From Actinomycetota bacterium (GTDB lineage: Bacteria > Actinomycetota > Acidimicrobiia > Acidimicrobiales > Poriferisodalaceae): DNA of 64,000 nucleotides. How positions within the stretch are numbered: the stretch's first letter is position 1; each line of letters starts with the position of its first letter. Both the position numbers and the translations under genes were made by a program. Shown here piece by piece: positions 25,035 through 33,862 of the stretch. The stretch covers positions 60,346-124,345 of the forward strand of contig JABABU010000040.1 in the NCBI GenBank assembly GCA_014238065.1, given 5' to 3'. The notes below the pieces were generated by a model, which was not told the DNA's origin, did no database searches, and saw only the letters and a list, made by a program, of their open reading frames with translations.

Positions 25035-25216
25035 GTCGTCGATGCCGTTTCGGCGAGGTCGTGCGGACCATGCTTCGGGGACCCATGCCCATCGCGTACG
25101 GCATCATCTCGGAGAGCAGTCGCGATGGCCTCGGGCAGATTGTTTCCGTTCAGCGTGAGGGACGCATCGGCCGTCAGGTCTCGGGCCTCGAGTGTCCGAG
25201 CAATGGGGGGCGACAT
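25031..25216 (-). CDS. Possible small ORF coupled to the MFS gene
   Basis: 61 codons from ATG 25216. Its TGA overlaps the GTG of the MFS gene (GTGA). The protein starts 'MSPPIARTLEARDLTADAS' and is hydrophilic, with no recognised family. No convincing ribosome site is seen. The coupling is the only support. The rest of the gap to 25398 holds nothing recognisable. Confidence 0.3.
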   Translation of the reverse strand: MSPPIARTLEARDLTADASLTLNGNNLPEAIATALRDDAVRDGHGSPKHGPHDLAETASTT

Positions 25217-25398
25217 CGCGTCACTGTATGCCCACCCGCCTCTTCCCGGCTCAGGACGAGCTCGTTGGCTGTTGCTTGGGCCGGCGTCGTCGCCTCGGCG
25301 CGACTTCTTCGAGACGAACCGGGTGTGCGAGAACGGTCACGACCGCAGCTACTTCCAGCACCAAGTCCCACCCGTCGCTGGGTGACGGTGATCCTCCG

Positions 25399-25959
25399 CT
25401 ACCGGGGGTCAGTGGCGTCCCAGGGAACAGCGCCAGAAAGCCAATGGGTGATGCGTTCTTCTTGATCATTCTGGTGGAGGTGGCGAGGGGGAGTGGCGAA
25501 GGTCGAGTAGGGAGTGCACCGAATGACGACGCGCTCCTCCTTTTCGGCCATGGCCTGAACGAACGGCATGGCGTCGTCACCGAGCGCCGTTCCCGACATC
25601 CGACCGCCGACCGCCAGCATCACGTCGGCAGTGAGGCTCGGGTCAGTGTCGACAACGGCATTGCAATAGACCTGCAGGTATGTGAGCGGCCACTGCTCGT
25701 CGAGCACGCACAGGCTGACCTTCGATGAACGTTCGACAGCCCTTGCCTTGGCTCTGTCGGCCATCGTCGACACCAACAGTTCGCCGTCGGAGGTGGGGAT
25801 GTAGTACACGACCGACATCGCAGGGCCGTCCGACTGCCTCGCGTAGCCGAACATGCATGTCCGGTGGGTGAGCACGAATTCGCGTCGCTCAGAAGGGAGC
25901 ATGTCGCGGTCGGTCGGGGCGACGAACCGGGTTTCCGCTATCGGGAGAAGATGGACCAT
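25399..25959 (-). CDS. Pyridoxamine 5'-phosphate oxidase-fold protein (F420/FMN-binding type)
   Basis: 186 residues. Split-barrel landmarks: 'SERREFVLTHRTCMFGYARQSDGPAMSVVYYIPTSDGELLVSTM' followed by 'RAKARAVERSSKVSLCVLDEQWPLTYLQVYCNAVVD'. The second is the 'K-a-r-n-l-r-r-d-p-r-v-s-l' phosphate-binding stretch of PPOX/F420-dependent reductases. Actinobacterial members often use F420 to reduce enones, biliverdin or fatty acids; others bind heme or FMN, and these cannot be separated here. It is 58 bp upstream in position from the DMT gene's end, on the same strand. Confidence 0.82.
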   Translation of the reverse strand: MVHLLPIAETRFVAPTDRDMLPSERREFVLTHRTCMFGYARQSDGPAMSVVYYIPTSDGELLVSTMADRAKARAVERSSKVSLCVLDEQWPLTYLQVYCNAVVDTDPSLTADVMLAVGGRMSGTALGDDAMPFVQAMAEKEERVVIRCTPYSTFATPPRHLHQNDQEERITHWLSGAVPWDATDPR

Positions 25960-26017
25960 GCCGCAGAGTTATAGCTTCACGATGACGCCGCTACTGCAGT
26001 TAGCGTTTCGAGTCCTT

Positions 26018-26848
26018 TCAGCCGACAGAGATGAAGATCAGGGCAGCGGCGCCGGCGACGAACCCGACTCGTTGGCTCACCGACGATCGTTCGCCGTACA
26101 GGATCACTCCGCCGATGATCGTTACGGCGAAGGCACTCTGGACGAGCAGCCCTGCGATCGTCACGTCGCGCTGGGCTGAGAGGGTGAACAGAGCGATGCC
26201 GACGCTCGCGAGCACGGCAGCGGGAACGATGAACTTCCAAGTGTTGGCGTAGGGGAGGTGTGGTCGTTTCATGACGAGACCTCCAACAGCGAGCGTGGCT
26301 GCTGCGATGAGGCGGGTGGCGAGCGCTGGCCATACACCAGCGTCTTGGCTCGTGAATCCGAGGAGAACCGCCATCACACCGAAACCGATGCCCGACCCGA
26401 TGCCGAGTACGACTGCGAGCCGGTTCTTGTCAGCGGTTGTCGGGTCCGGGGCCCATCCGATGAGCACGATCGCCGCAAGTCCGACGATGATGCCGATCAC
26501 GGCGATTGTCGAAGGAGCACCGTCGACGATGATGCCGACGCTGACAGGAACCGCGGCACTGACGACGGCGACGGTCGGGGCGACGATGCCGATCGATGTC
26601 CGTGAGTAGCCGGTGTAGAGCAACAGCAACGCCAATGCGCTGGCGAGTCCTGCGACTGCTCCGATGGCCATGTCGCGGGCGATCAAGTCGCCGTCGAGCA
26701 CCACGCCGAGGACCATCAGACCAGGAGCTCCGAACAGCAGCATCCACATACTGGGAGCGAGAACCCGACCGGCTCGGCCTGCCAGCGAGCCGAAGATGTC
26801 AGCCACTCCGATCATCAGTCCTGACCCGAGTGCTAGGAGAATGGCCAT
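26018..26848 (-). CDS. EamA/DMT family transporter
   Basis: 276 residues from ATG 26848 ('MAILLALGSGLMIGVADIFGSLAG'). An upstream ATG at 26902 would add a charged stretch with no membrane character. Ten hydrophobic helices in two repeats of five are visible; each EamA half ends with a conserved pattern ('LLYTGYSRTSIGIVAPTVAVVSAAVPV' and 'ALFTLSAQRDVTIAGLLVQSAFAVTIIGGVILYGERS'). It is likely an exporter of metabolites or amino acids. A TACAGT box 9 nt before the ATG suggests a very short leader. It is divergent from the FadD gene across 141 bp. Confidence 0.88.
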   Translation of the reverse strand: MAILLALGSGLMIGVADIFGSLAGRAGRVLAPSMWMLLFGAPGLMVLGVVLDGDLIARDMAIGAVAGLASALALLLLYTGYSRTSIGIVAPTVAVVSAAVPVSVGIIVDGAPSTIAVIGIIVGLAAIVLIGWAPDPTTADKNRLAVVLGIGSGIGFGVMAVLLGFTSQDAGVWPALATRLIAAATLAVGGLVMKRPHLPYANTWKFIVPAAVLASVGIALFTLSAQRDVTIAGLLVQSAFAVTIIGGVILYGERSSVSQRVGFVAGAAALIFISVG

Positions 26849-26989
26849 GACGCTGGCACTGTACCCGCGCGCAGCCAAGCAGGGTCGATCGCTCAGACGC
26901 ACCCTCCGAAGATGATCGAGGGGCGATTCGGTGCAACGATGTGGGTGCCACCGTCGGCGCGAGGCTCACGATGACATGGAGAAAGACAC

Positions 26990-28630
26990 ATGGTTGCAGC
27001 ATTTGCCAAGGGGCCGGTCGAGCCGGTTCTGATCGAACAGACCATCGGGGCCAACCTCGAGGACACTGTCGCCAGGTTCGGTGACCGAGAGGCGTTGGTG
27101 GTATCGCATCAGGGCATCCGGCAGACCTACGAGGAGTTCAACGCCACCGTCGATCGGGTGGCCAAAGGCCTCATGGCCATGGGCGTCGGCGTCGGAGAGC
27201 GGATCGGCATGTGGAGCCCGAACTATGCCGAGTGGGTTTACATCCAATACGCCACCGCAAAGATCGGAGCCATTCAGGTCAACATCAATCCGGCGTACAG
27301 GACCAACGAACTCGAGTACGCGCTGAACCAGTCGGGCTGCCGCCTGTTGGTCACGATGACCGAGTACCTGACCTCCGCCTATCGCGACATGGTGGAAGCG
27401 GTGAAGCCCAACCTGTCCACTCTCGAAAACGTCATCTACTTCGACACAGACGACTGGAACCGGCTGCTGGTCGGTGGCGAGTCGGTCACGGATGAGGCGC
27501 TGGCGGACCGCGGTGCCTCGCTTTCACCACACGATGCGATCAACATCCAGTACACCTCGGGTACCACCGGTTTCCCGAAGGGCGCGACCCTCAGCCACAT
27601 CAACATCTTGAACAACGCAAGGTTCGTCGGTACCGCGTGCATGTACGACGAGACAGACCGGGTCGTCGTGCCCGTGCCCTTCTACCACTGCTTCGGAATG
27701 GTCATGGGCAACCTCGGGTGCACAACAGTCGGCGCGACGATCGTCGTGCCGTGCGCGACCTTCGACCCAGAAGCGGTGTTGCGCGCCTGCCAAGACGAGT
27801 CGTGCACTTCGCTGTACGGCGTACCGACGATGTTCATTGCCGAGCTCGGTCACCCCGAGTTGGCTTCGTTCGACCTCAGTTCGCTCCGAACTGGGATCAT
27901 GGCCGGCTCACCGTGTCCTGTCGAGGTGATGAGTCGCGTCATCGGCGAGATGAACATGAGCCAGGTCACCATCGCGTACGGCATGACCGAGACATCACCG
28001 GTGTCGACGCAGACCAGCGCCACGGACTCGGTCGAACACCGCGTCTCGACTGTCGGCCGGGTGCTGCCGCACGTCGAATCGAAGATCGTCGATCCCGAGA
28101 CTGGGGCCACGGTTGAACGGGGAGAAGGGGGCGAATATTGCACACGCGGCTACCACGTGATGCTCGGCTACTGGAACGATGAGGCCAAGACCGCAGATGC
28201 AATCGATAGCGACGGATGGATGCACTCTGGCGATCTCGCCACGATGGACGAGGACGGCTATGTCAACATCATCGGGCGCATCAAGGACATGATCATCAGA
28301 GGCGGCGAGAACCTCTACCCGAGGGAGATCGAGGAGTTCCTCTACACGCACCCGGCGGTGGTCGACGCCCAGGTCATCGGGGTCCCCGACGAGCGCTATG
28401 GCGAAGAGCTGATGGCGTGCGTGCAGCTGTCCGATGGCGAGTCGTTGACCGAAGACGCGTTGCGCGACTTCTGCCGCGGCAAGATCGCCCACTTCAAGGT
28501 GCCGAGATACATCTCGTTCGTGACCGAGTTCCCGATGACGGTCACCGGCAAGGTACGCAAGGTCGAGATGAGAGAAAAGGCCATCGCCGAGCTCGGGCTC
28601 GAAGCGGCGGCGTCAACAGAGACGGCCTGA
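26990..28630 (+). CDS. Fatty-acyl-CoA synthetase (AMP-binding, FadD-like)
   Basis: 546 residues, ATG with GGAGAAAG 5 nt upstream. ATP loop '[16 protein letters not shown]', '[18 protein letters not shown]' (A5), '[41 protein letters not shown]' (A7-A8), and the adenylation Lys in '[15 protein letters not shown]'. This is the medium/long-chain acyl-CoA synthetase pattern common in actinobacterial lipid degradation. It is followed 19 bp later by an SDR gene with its own AGGAGG site; together they suggest activation and oxidation of a carboxylic acid. Confidence 0.93.
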   Translation: MVAAFAKGPVEPVLIEQTIGANLEDTVARFGDREALVVSHQGIRQTYEEFNATVDRVAKGLMAMGVGVGERIGMWSPNYAEWVYIQYATAKIGAIQVNINPAYRTNELEYALNQSGCRLLVTMTEYLTSAYRDMVEAVKPNLSTLENVIYFDTDDWNRLLVGGESVTDEALADRGASLSPHDAINIQYTSGTTGFPKGATLSHINILNNARFVGTACMYDETDRVVVPVPFYHCFGMVMGNLGCTTVGATIVVPCATFDPEAVLRACQDESCTSLYGVPTMFIAELGHPELASFDLSSLRTGIMAGSPCPVEVMSRVIGEMNMSQVTIAYGMTETSPVSTQTSATDSVEHRVSTVGRVLPHVESKIVDPETGATVERGEGGEYCTRGYHVMLGYWNDEAKTADAIDSDGWMHSGDLATMDEDGYVNIIGRIKDMIIRGGENLYPREIEEFLYTHPAVVDAQVIGVPDERYGEELMACVQLSDGESLTEDALRDFCRGKIAHFKVPRYISFVTEFPMTVTGKVRKVEMREKAIAELGLEAAASTETA

Positions 28631-28649
28631 CGGCCAGGAGGAACTCCGC

Positions 28650-29414
28650 GTGGATCTTCAGGGAAAGGCCGCGATCGTCACCGGCTCCGGCACGGGTGTC
28701 GGGCGCTCAACAGCGCTGGCGCTGGCCGAACGTGGCTGTGACGTCGTCGTGAACTACAGCCGATCGGAATCGGCTGCTGAACAGGTCGCTGCTCTCGCGA
28801 GAGATGCCGGCGTGAAAAGCATGGCGATAAAGGCCGACGTCTCCGACGACGCTCAGTGCCGGGCAATGGTGGCCGAGGCCGTGGACAGTTTCGGTCGCCT
28901 CGACGTGTTGGTGAACAACGCGGGGACCACGTCGTTCATCGCACACGACAACCTCGAAGCAATGACTGCTGAGGCCTGGGATCAGATCCTCGGAGTGAAC
29001 TTGAAGGGTCCGTTCTTCATGGCCAGGGCCGCCGAGGCAGCGCTCAAGGCCGATGGTGGGGGTCATGTAGTCAACGTGTCGAGTGTCGCCGGTGTCTACG
29101 GCACGGGTAGTTCGATCGCGTACTGCGCGTCGAAGGCAGGTCTCAACAACCTGACTGTCACCTTGGCCAGGGTCATGGGACCTGAAGTTCAGGTCAACAC
29201 GGTCTGCCCTGGATTCATCGATGGCGAATGGCTACGAGGTGGAATGGGAGATTCATTCGACGCGATCAAGGCTCGCGTCGAGGGCAACGCGCTGCTGAAG
29301 GCGGTCTGCACACCGGACGATGTCAGGGACGCGATCCTCGCGTTCGTCAGCGGGTCGAAGCTGGCGACCGCTCAGATCATGGTGGTCGATGGCGGTGCAG
29401 CTCATCGGATGTAG
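28650..29414 (+). CDS. SDR family oxidoreductase (FabG-like)
   Basis: 254 residues, GTG start with AGGAGG 9 nt upstream. Cofactor motif 'VTGSGTGVGRSTALALAERG', 'NNAGTTSFI' and catalytic 'NVSSVAGVYG' Ser with Y158-x-x-x-K162 ('YCASK'). The C-terminal 'ATAQIMVVDGGAAHRM' is the classical-SDR ending. It probably oxidises a 3-hydroxyacyl or alcohol group with NAD(P). It is an operon partner of the FadD-like ligase. Confidence 0.9.
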   Translation: MDLQGKAAIVTGSGTGVGRSTALALAERGCDVVVNYSRSESAAEQVAALARDAGVKSMAIKADVSDDAQCRAMVAEAVDSFGRLDVLVNNAGTTSFIAHDNLEAMTAEAWDQILGVNLKGPFFMARAAEAALKADGGGHVVNVSSVAGVYGTGSSIAYCASKAGLNNLTVTLARVMGPEVQVNTVCPGFIDGEWLRGGMGDSFDAIKARVEGNALLKAVCTPDDVRDAILAFVSGSKLATAQIMVVDGGAAHRM

Positions 29415-29555
29415 TGCCAGGCCGCTCTTTCTCAGCCAGAGCGAACCCAGACGGGAAACCCCCAGGGAGCGGTCCAGGGGGAAACCTGTGCCACTCCCTG
29501 GCGAGTTGTTCCAAGGCGAGCACTCCCAGGAGGGGATGCACTCTTACGATCTCGG

Positions 29556-29561
29556 TAGTCT
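29556..29561 (+). promoter_or_regulatory. Predicted -10 box upstream of the LysR-HAD operon
   Basis: TAGTCT, 5 nt before an ATG at 29567 that opens an 11-codon frame. This gives a transcript start close to that ATG and a leader of about 85 nt before LysR. Confidence 0.4.
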
Positions 29562-29566
29562 GCACC

Positions 29567-29602
29567 ATGAACTCTGAACATGAAAGAGACATATCTTTGT
29601 AG
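29567..29602 (+). CDS. Possible 11-residue leader peptide
   Basis: ATG 29567 to TAG 29602 encodes MNSEHERDISL. It lies at the expected transcript start and its stop codon falls inside the hairpin at 29588-29609, so ribosome occupancy could control folding. No run of a single amino acid is seen that would identify a sensed metabolite. Confidence 0.25.
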   Translation: MNSEHERDISL

Positions 29603-29609
29603 ATATGTC
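29588..29609 (+). promoter_or_regulatory. Inverted repeat/hairpin upstream of LysR
   Basis: Perfect 9-bp arms GACATATCT and AGATATGTC around a 4-nt loop (ttgt). The AT-rich palindrome stands out in GC-rich DNA, 36 nt upstream of the LysR GTG (45 nt upstream of the ATG). It may be an autoregulatory LysR operator (it contains a T-N-A dyad) or an RNA hairpin in the leader. Confidence 0.5.
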
Positions 29610-29653
29610 CAACTTTTGTCATCATTCAGCGGATTCTTCGAAAGGTGAGGCAG

Positions 29654-30532
29654 ATGAGGCTTGATACCGAGTCGCTCAGAGCTTTTGTATCAGCACTCGA
29701 GTTCGACGGAATGACGAACGCTGCCGACGAGCTTGGTGTGAGCCAATCGGCGGTCAGCTGGCGTATCAGGCGCCTCGAAGATCGGGTCGGTACCGACCTG
29801 CTGATTCGCGAAGGGCACAGCCTTCGCCCGACCCAAGCGGGTTCGGATCTTTGCGCATATGCCCAGACCATCATCGAGGCCCACGACTCGGCGGTTCGCA
29901 TGCTCGAAAGCACTTCGCTCGAAGGAACCGTCCGACTTGGATCGAGCGACGACCATCTCGCGGAGCGTGTTGCCTACACGCTCGGGAGATTTCGCCAGGC
30001 GCATCCGCTGTCGAGGGTCGAGTTCCACATCCATCATTCGCTCGTCCTCGACCAGATGTTGGCTGCTGATCTTCTCGATCTCGCGTTGTACTTCGTGCTC
30101 GAACCCGACGTCGAGCCAGACGACGAGGTGCTTACGGTCGACGATCTCGTGTGGGTCGTCGGTGAAAATGCCCCGAAGGAATTCGACGTCGTGCCTGTTC
30201 TGTCGTTCGGCGAGGGATCGGTGACAGCGCGGACCACGGTCACGACACTTCGAGCGGTTGGCATGGACTACAGCGAGGCGTTCACAGGCTCGAGTTTCCC
30301 GAGCATCCTCTCGGCGCTTCGGGCAGGGCTCGGCGTGTCGTTGATCGACAGAGCCAACATGACCGATGGCATCGTCGAATGGCCGGTTGCTGCCGATCTT
30401 CCCTCCCCACCGAATATCTGTCAGGTGGTCCGCCTCGGGTCTGGGTCGGTGTCAGAGCTGGCGAAGGAGCTGTACACGGACATCGTCAGAGAGTTGGGTA
30501 CAGGTCTATCTGTCGACGATGAAGACAGCTGA
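29654..30532 (+). CDS. LysR family transcriptional regulator
   Basis: 292 residues from ATG 29654; an in-frame GTG at 29645 preceded by 'cgaaaggtgagg' is an alternative. The N-terminal winged HTH is 'LDTESLRAFVSALEFDGMTNAADELGVSQSAVSWRIRRLEDRVG'. The effector domain starts near residue 95 ('EGTVRLGSSDDHLAERVAYTLGRF'). It is likely to control itself through the dyad at 29588 and possibly the adjacent FadD-SDR operon upstream or the HAD gene, which is fused to it translationally (TGATG at 30530-30534). Confidence 0.9.
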   Translation: MRLDTESLRAFVSALEFDGMTNAADELGVSQSAVSWRIRRLEDRVGTDLLIREGHSLRPTQAGSDLCAYAQTIIEAHDSAVRMLESTSLEGTVRLGSSDDHLAERVAYTLGRFRQAHPLSRVEFHIHHSLVLDQMLAADLLDLALYFVLEPDVEPDDEVLTVDDLVWVVGENAPKEFDVVPVLSFGEGSVTARTTVTTLRAVGMDYSEAFTGSSFPSILSALRAGLGVSLIDRANMTDGIVEWPVAADLPSPPNICQVVRLGSGSVSELAKELYTDIVRELGTGLSVDDEDS

Positions 30533-31215
30533 TGGGCTACTCGTGTGTGCTGTTCGACCTCGACCACACCTTGTTCGACTCTGACGCGTCCGAGCGCGAT
30601 GCCTACTCGGGTGCCGTCGGTGGTGCGGGGGTCGACGATCCGAGTTCGATCTTCGAGCGCTATGTCGAAATAAACCGCGGGCTGTGGCGTCAGCTCGAAG
30701 CAGGAACGATTGATCTCGAGCGGCTCAGGGTTCAGCGGTTCGAGGATCTCGCAGAGCACGCCGGCATCGAATATGACGCGGCACTGGTCGCGGATCACTA
30801 CAGCGAGCTCCTTGGCTCTTGTGGTCAGCTCTACGAGGGCTCGCGGCCACTGCTCGATCAGCTTCGTGGGCAGGTTCAGCTTGGCCTCGTGACCAATGGG
30901 GTCTCATCGACTCAACGAGCACGGCTCGCTCGTACTGGCATCGCTGACGTGTTCGACGCGGTCGTGGTGTCTGGCGAATTCGGATCGGCGAAGCCAGGTC
31001 GAGCCATCTTCGAGGAGGTGTTCCGACAGCTCGGTGAGCCGACCCGAGCTGAGGTTCTGATGGTCGGTGACAGCCTGTCGTCCGACATTGCGGGAGCCGC
31101 TGCCGCCGGCGTGGACTCGTGCTGGTTCAATCCGCTCGGTGTCGTCGCCGATGCCGAATTGTTCACTCACCAGGTTTCGTCGTTGGGTGACGTCGCGCTG
31201 CTGGCCCTCGGCTAG
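30532..31215 (+). CDS. HAD family hydrolase (YjjG-like phosphatase)
   Basis: 227 residues. Motif I 'VLFDLDHTLFDSD' supplies the Asp9 nucleophile and Asp11, 'GLVTNGVSST' is motif II, Lys of 'GSAKPGRAIF' motif III, and 'VLMVGDSLSSDIAGAAAAG' motif IV. The helical cap between motifs I and II ('IFERYVEINRGLWRQLEAGTIDLERLRVQRFEDLAEHAGI') matches the YjjG/noncanonical-nucleotide 5'-phosphatase subclass. It dephosphorylates a small phosphate ester, possibly a modified nucleotide. The start overlaps the LysR stop by one base. Confidence 0.9.
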   Translation: MGYSCVLFDLDHTLFDSDASERDAYSGAVGGAGVDDPSSIFERYVEINRGLWRQLEAGTIDLERLRVQRFEDLAEHAGIEYDAALVADHYSELLGSCGQLYEGSRPLLDQLRGQVQLGLVTNGVSSTQRARLARTGIADVFDAVVVSGEFGSAKPGRAIFEEVFRQLGEPTRAEVLMVGDSLSSDIAGAAAAGVDSCWFNPLGVVADAELFTHQVSSLGDVALLALG

Positions 31216-31582
31216 GAAACGCCACGGGTGAACATGGGTTCTCGCATACGAAAGCTGAACCGGTCCTCTCCGAATCCGGGGACTTCAGCCGATAGCGAAT
31301 CATGACGCTGTTGGTCGAGCGGCCTTGACGCAGGCGCGTGTCGTTTTCATGCAGCGCTGAAGCAGTTCACGGTCGCGGGGACGAGACGGAGTTGCCGCAT
31401 CCGATGTCTTGGCTGCGGCGCCACGAAGCGTATGGCGGGTGAGCCTCTGAATCCTGGGGCAAGTGAGCACTCGAGTTGCCCGGTCACTGAACCGACACTC
31501 TCGCCGCCACCAGAAATGTTACGGTTTCATGACGACGGGGGAGACAGCCCGTCACCGACGATCCCCACCGGGAGGTCCCGCA
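31216..31582. other. 367-bp gap upstream of the DUF389 gene
   Basis: No protein gene is supported. It holds a promoter-like TACGGT at 31520 and most of the hairpin at 31548-31590. The part from 31216 to about 31500 shows nothing recognisable. Confidence 0.4.
31520..31525 (+). promoter_or_regulatory. Predicted -10 box of the DUF389 gene
   Basis: TACGGT predicts a transcript start near 31532, giving a leader of about 50 nt before GTG 31583 that contains the structured element. An ATG only 3 nt after the box lies upstream of the predicted +1 and so is unlikely as a start. Confidence 0.35.
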
Positions 31583-31590
31583 GTGACGGG
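31548..31590 (+). promoter_or_regulatory. Hairpin enclosing ribosome site and start codon of the DUF389 gene
   Basis: Arms CCCGTCAC (31548-31555) and GTGACGGG (31583-31590) are perfectly complementary. The 27-nt loop contains GGGAGG, and the first three bases of the 3' arm are the proposed GTG start. Folding would hide the start codon, so this could be a translational control element. No known riboswitch class matched by eye. Confidence 0.4.
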
Positions 31591-32788
31591 TCTACACACA
31601 GGTCGTCGGCGTGGCGTGGGCCGCCGCACGCACGTTGTCCAGCACCATCCACCGCCATGGTCACCCAGAACACACCTGAACATCGCGGGCCTCCACCAGG
31701 CTCACGAACGCCTGAGCGGGCTACTCGGTCGACTGCTCGCTCGGCTCGGCCACAACCAGAAACACGCTCAACGCGTGCCTGAAGCCGATCGGCGGAGGAT
31801 CGTGAGGAGTTTGTTCCACGAAGGGCCAGAGTTCAGGTACTTCGCATGGCGATTCTCGTCTCTGATGTGGATGTCGGTGACGATTGCTGTGCTCGGCTTG
31901 CTCGCCGACAGCACAGCTGTGGTGATCGGCGCCATGTTGGTTGCGCCGCTGATGTCACCGATCATGGGCTTCGCGGCTGCGTTGGTGATGGGTTGGCCGA
32001 TGAAGGCGCTTCGCCAGGCGATCGTTGCCGCCGTCGGAGCCATGGGCGCGATCGCTCTTGCCGCCACCGTATCGGCTGTGATCCCAGGCGACCCAGTTCC
32101 GATTCCTGCCGAGATTCTGGCGCGCACGTCGCCGAACCTGCTCGATCTCGGCGTCGCCATGGCCTCAGGGGCGGCTGGTGCGTATTCACACGTGCGCCGT
32201 CAGGCGAGCGATGCGATCACCGGTGTCGCTGTCGCCGTTGCTCTCGTTCCGCCACTCGCGGTCGTCGGCGTCACCGCACAACTGCGGGAAGCCCAACTCG
32301 CCACCGGTGCGCTGATGTTGTTTCTGGCCAATGTGGCCGGCATCGCGATGGCAGCGAGCATCACTTTCATCGCGTGCGGGTTCGTACCTCCCGATCGGCT
32401 GCTGTCAGGTAATGCGGCCATCGCAACCGGTCTTCGCTGGGTCGGGGTTTCGGTTCTCGTGGTCGTGCTTCCGCTGAGCATCGGAAATGGTCGTCTCACT
32501 CCCGCCGATGATCCACACGAGGCGCTCCAGCTGACCATCGAACAATTCTTCGCTGACTCGAGCACCGGCAATGACCTCGTCGACCTTTCTGTCGACAGGT
32601 CGGGCGGCGCACCGGTAATCGACATGGTGATCGCCGGCACAGCGCCCTCCCCGAGCAGCGCAGATGATCGCTCGTCGAACGAAGAGCTCGCTGATCTCCT
32701 TGCCGAGGTCCTCGGCGAGCGAGTGATGGTGAAGGTCAGGATGCTCGAGACCGAGGACACAATCGTCGTCGGGGACGAGAACAAATGA
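31583..32788 (+). CDS. DUF389 family integral membrane protein
   Basis: About 401 residues from GTG 31583, which has GGGAGG 7 nt upstream. GTG 31775 is the alternative if the His/Arg/Pro-rich N-terminus (about 64 residues) is untranslated. The DUF389 domain starts with 'VRSLFHEGPEFRYFAWRFSSLMWMSVTIAVLGLLADSTAVVIGAMLVAPLMSPIMG' and continues through 6-8 hydrophobic helices ('ITGVAVAVALVPPLAVVGV'). A soluble domain of about 110 residues ends the protein. The family occurs widely in bacteria and archaea with no defined function, though transport or ion sensing is often proposed. Confidence 0.8.
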   Translation: MTGLHTGRRRGVGRRTHVVQHHPPPWSPRTHLNIAGLHQAHERLSGLLGRLLARLGHNQKHAQRVPEADRRRIVRSLFHEGPEFRYFAWRFSSLMWMSVTIAVLGLLADSTAVVIGAMLVAPLMSPIMGFAAALVMGWPMKALRQAIVAAVGAMGAIALAATVSAVIPGDPVPIPAEILARTSPNLLDLGVAMASGAAGAYSHVRRQASDAITGVAVAVALVPPLAVVGVTAQLREAQLATGALMLFLANVAGIAMAASITFIACGFVPPDRLLSGNAAIATGLRWVGVSVLVVVLPLSIGNGRLTPADDPHEALQLTIEQFFADSSTGNDLVDLSVDRSGGAPVIDMVIAGTAPSPSSADDRSSNEELADLLAEVLGERVMVKVRMLETEDTIVVGDENK

Positions 32789-32930
32789 CGACTGCACGTC
32801 GAATGGTGGTTCGCGCTCCGCCTGGTGAGGTTCTCGGAACTGGACGAAGTGGCTCGCCCTCTGCGGGGCGACCTTCGACTGATGGTGACACATTCGCTCG
32901 GGTTTGCGGCCAAGGTGTCGGTAGGTCAGC

Positions 32931-33821
32931 ATGCGAGACATGAAATTCGGATATCTCTCGTTCAACCATGCCGAAGGCATCGATCCAGCGACGCTAGCGA
33001 AGGAGCTGGAGGCTTCTGGATTCGAATCGTTCTTGCTCCCTGAACACACTCACATCCCCGCCAGCAGGGCGACGCCCTTCCCGGTTCCAGGTGGAGAGCT
33101 TCCTCCTGCCTATTACAGGATCATGGATCCGATGGTGTCGCTGATGGCAGCTGCCGGTGTGACATCAACGCTGAAACTTTCCACTGGGATATGTCTGCTC
33201 CTCCAGCACGACGTACTCGACCTGGCCAAGACAACGGCGACGCTCGACGTGTTGTCGGGAGGCCGATTCACTCTCGGGGTCGGTGTCGGGTGGAACGAGG
33301 AAGAGCTTGCGAACCACCGCAGGGATCTCGAGTTCAAGCAGCGATACTCGGCGATGCGAGAGCGCGTGGCAGCCCTTCGAACTGCATGGTCCGAGGAGGT
33401 GGCCAGCTTCGAAGGCAAGTGGGACAACTTCGAGCCGTCGTATATCTACCCGAAGCCCATCAACGGCACGATCCCGATCTCTCTTGGCAACGCTGGTCCT
33501 CTTGGTATTCGCCACGCCGCCGAATACGCGGACGAATGGGCCCCGATCGATGCTGGCATGTTGAACGTCGACGGACGGCCGAATGTGCCAGGTGCCATCG
33601 AATTGTTCCGTCAGTTGGCGACTGATGCTGGCCGTGATCCCGACACGATCCCGATCACCATCCACGCCGGCGGATTCAGCGAGAAGCGTTTCGAGAGCTA
33701 CCGCGAACTCGGCGTCGAACGTCTCGTGTTGTTCCCACCGAAGCCGTCGATTCTCGCCGCAGAAGACACGCTTCGCCATGTCGAGAAGCTCGCTGAGTTC
33801 ATCGACCGATTCAACAGCTGA
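32931..33821 (+). CDS. LLM class F420-dependent oxidoreductase
   Basis: 296 residues (ATG 32931; ATG 32940 also possible). Key stretches: 'GFESFLLPEHTHIPAS', 'TTATLDVLSGGRFTLGVGVGWNEEELANH' and 'IPISLGNAGPLGIRHAAEYADEWAPID'. It is closest in style to the LLM protein at 11560 (both have the 'PEHxHxP' and 'GxGWNxxEL' motifs), so the two are probable paralogues. It stands alone between DUF389 and the aminotransferase cluster. Substrate unknown. Confidence 0.88.
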   Translation: MRDMKFGYLSFNHAEGIDPATLAKELEASGFESFLLPEHTHIPASRATPFPVPGGELPPAYYRIMDPMVSLMAAAGVTSTLKLSTGICLLLQHDVLDLAKTTATLDVLSGGRFTLGVGVGWNEEELANHRRDLEFKQRYSAMRERVAALRTAWSEEVASFEGKWDNFEPSYIYPKPINGTIPISLGNAGPLGIRHAAEYADEWAPIDAGMLNVDGRPNVPGAIELFRQLATDAGRDPDTIPITIHAGGFSEKRFESYRELGVERLVLFPPKPSILAAEDTLRHVEKLAEFIDRFNS

Positions 33822-33850
33822 GCACCACAGACCGTCGCCGGTGACGGGAT

Positions 33851-33856
33851 TAGCCT
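33851..33856 (+). promoter_or_regulatory. Predicted -10 box of a leaderless promoter (aminotransferase-kinase operon)
   Basis: TAGCCT, exactly 6 nt (gcaccc) before ATG 33863. Confidence 0.55.
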
Positions 33857-33862
33857 GCACCC

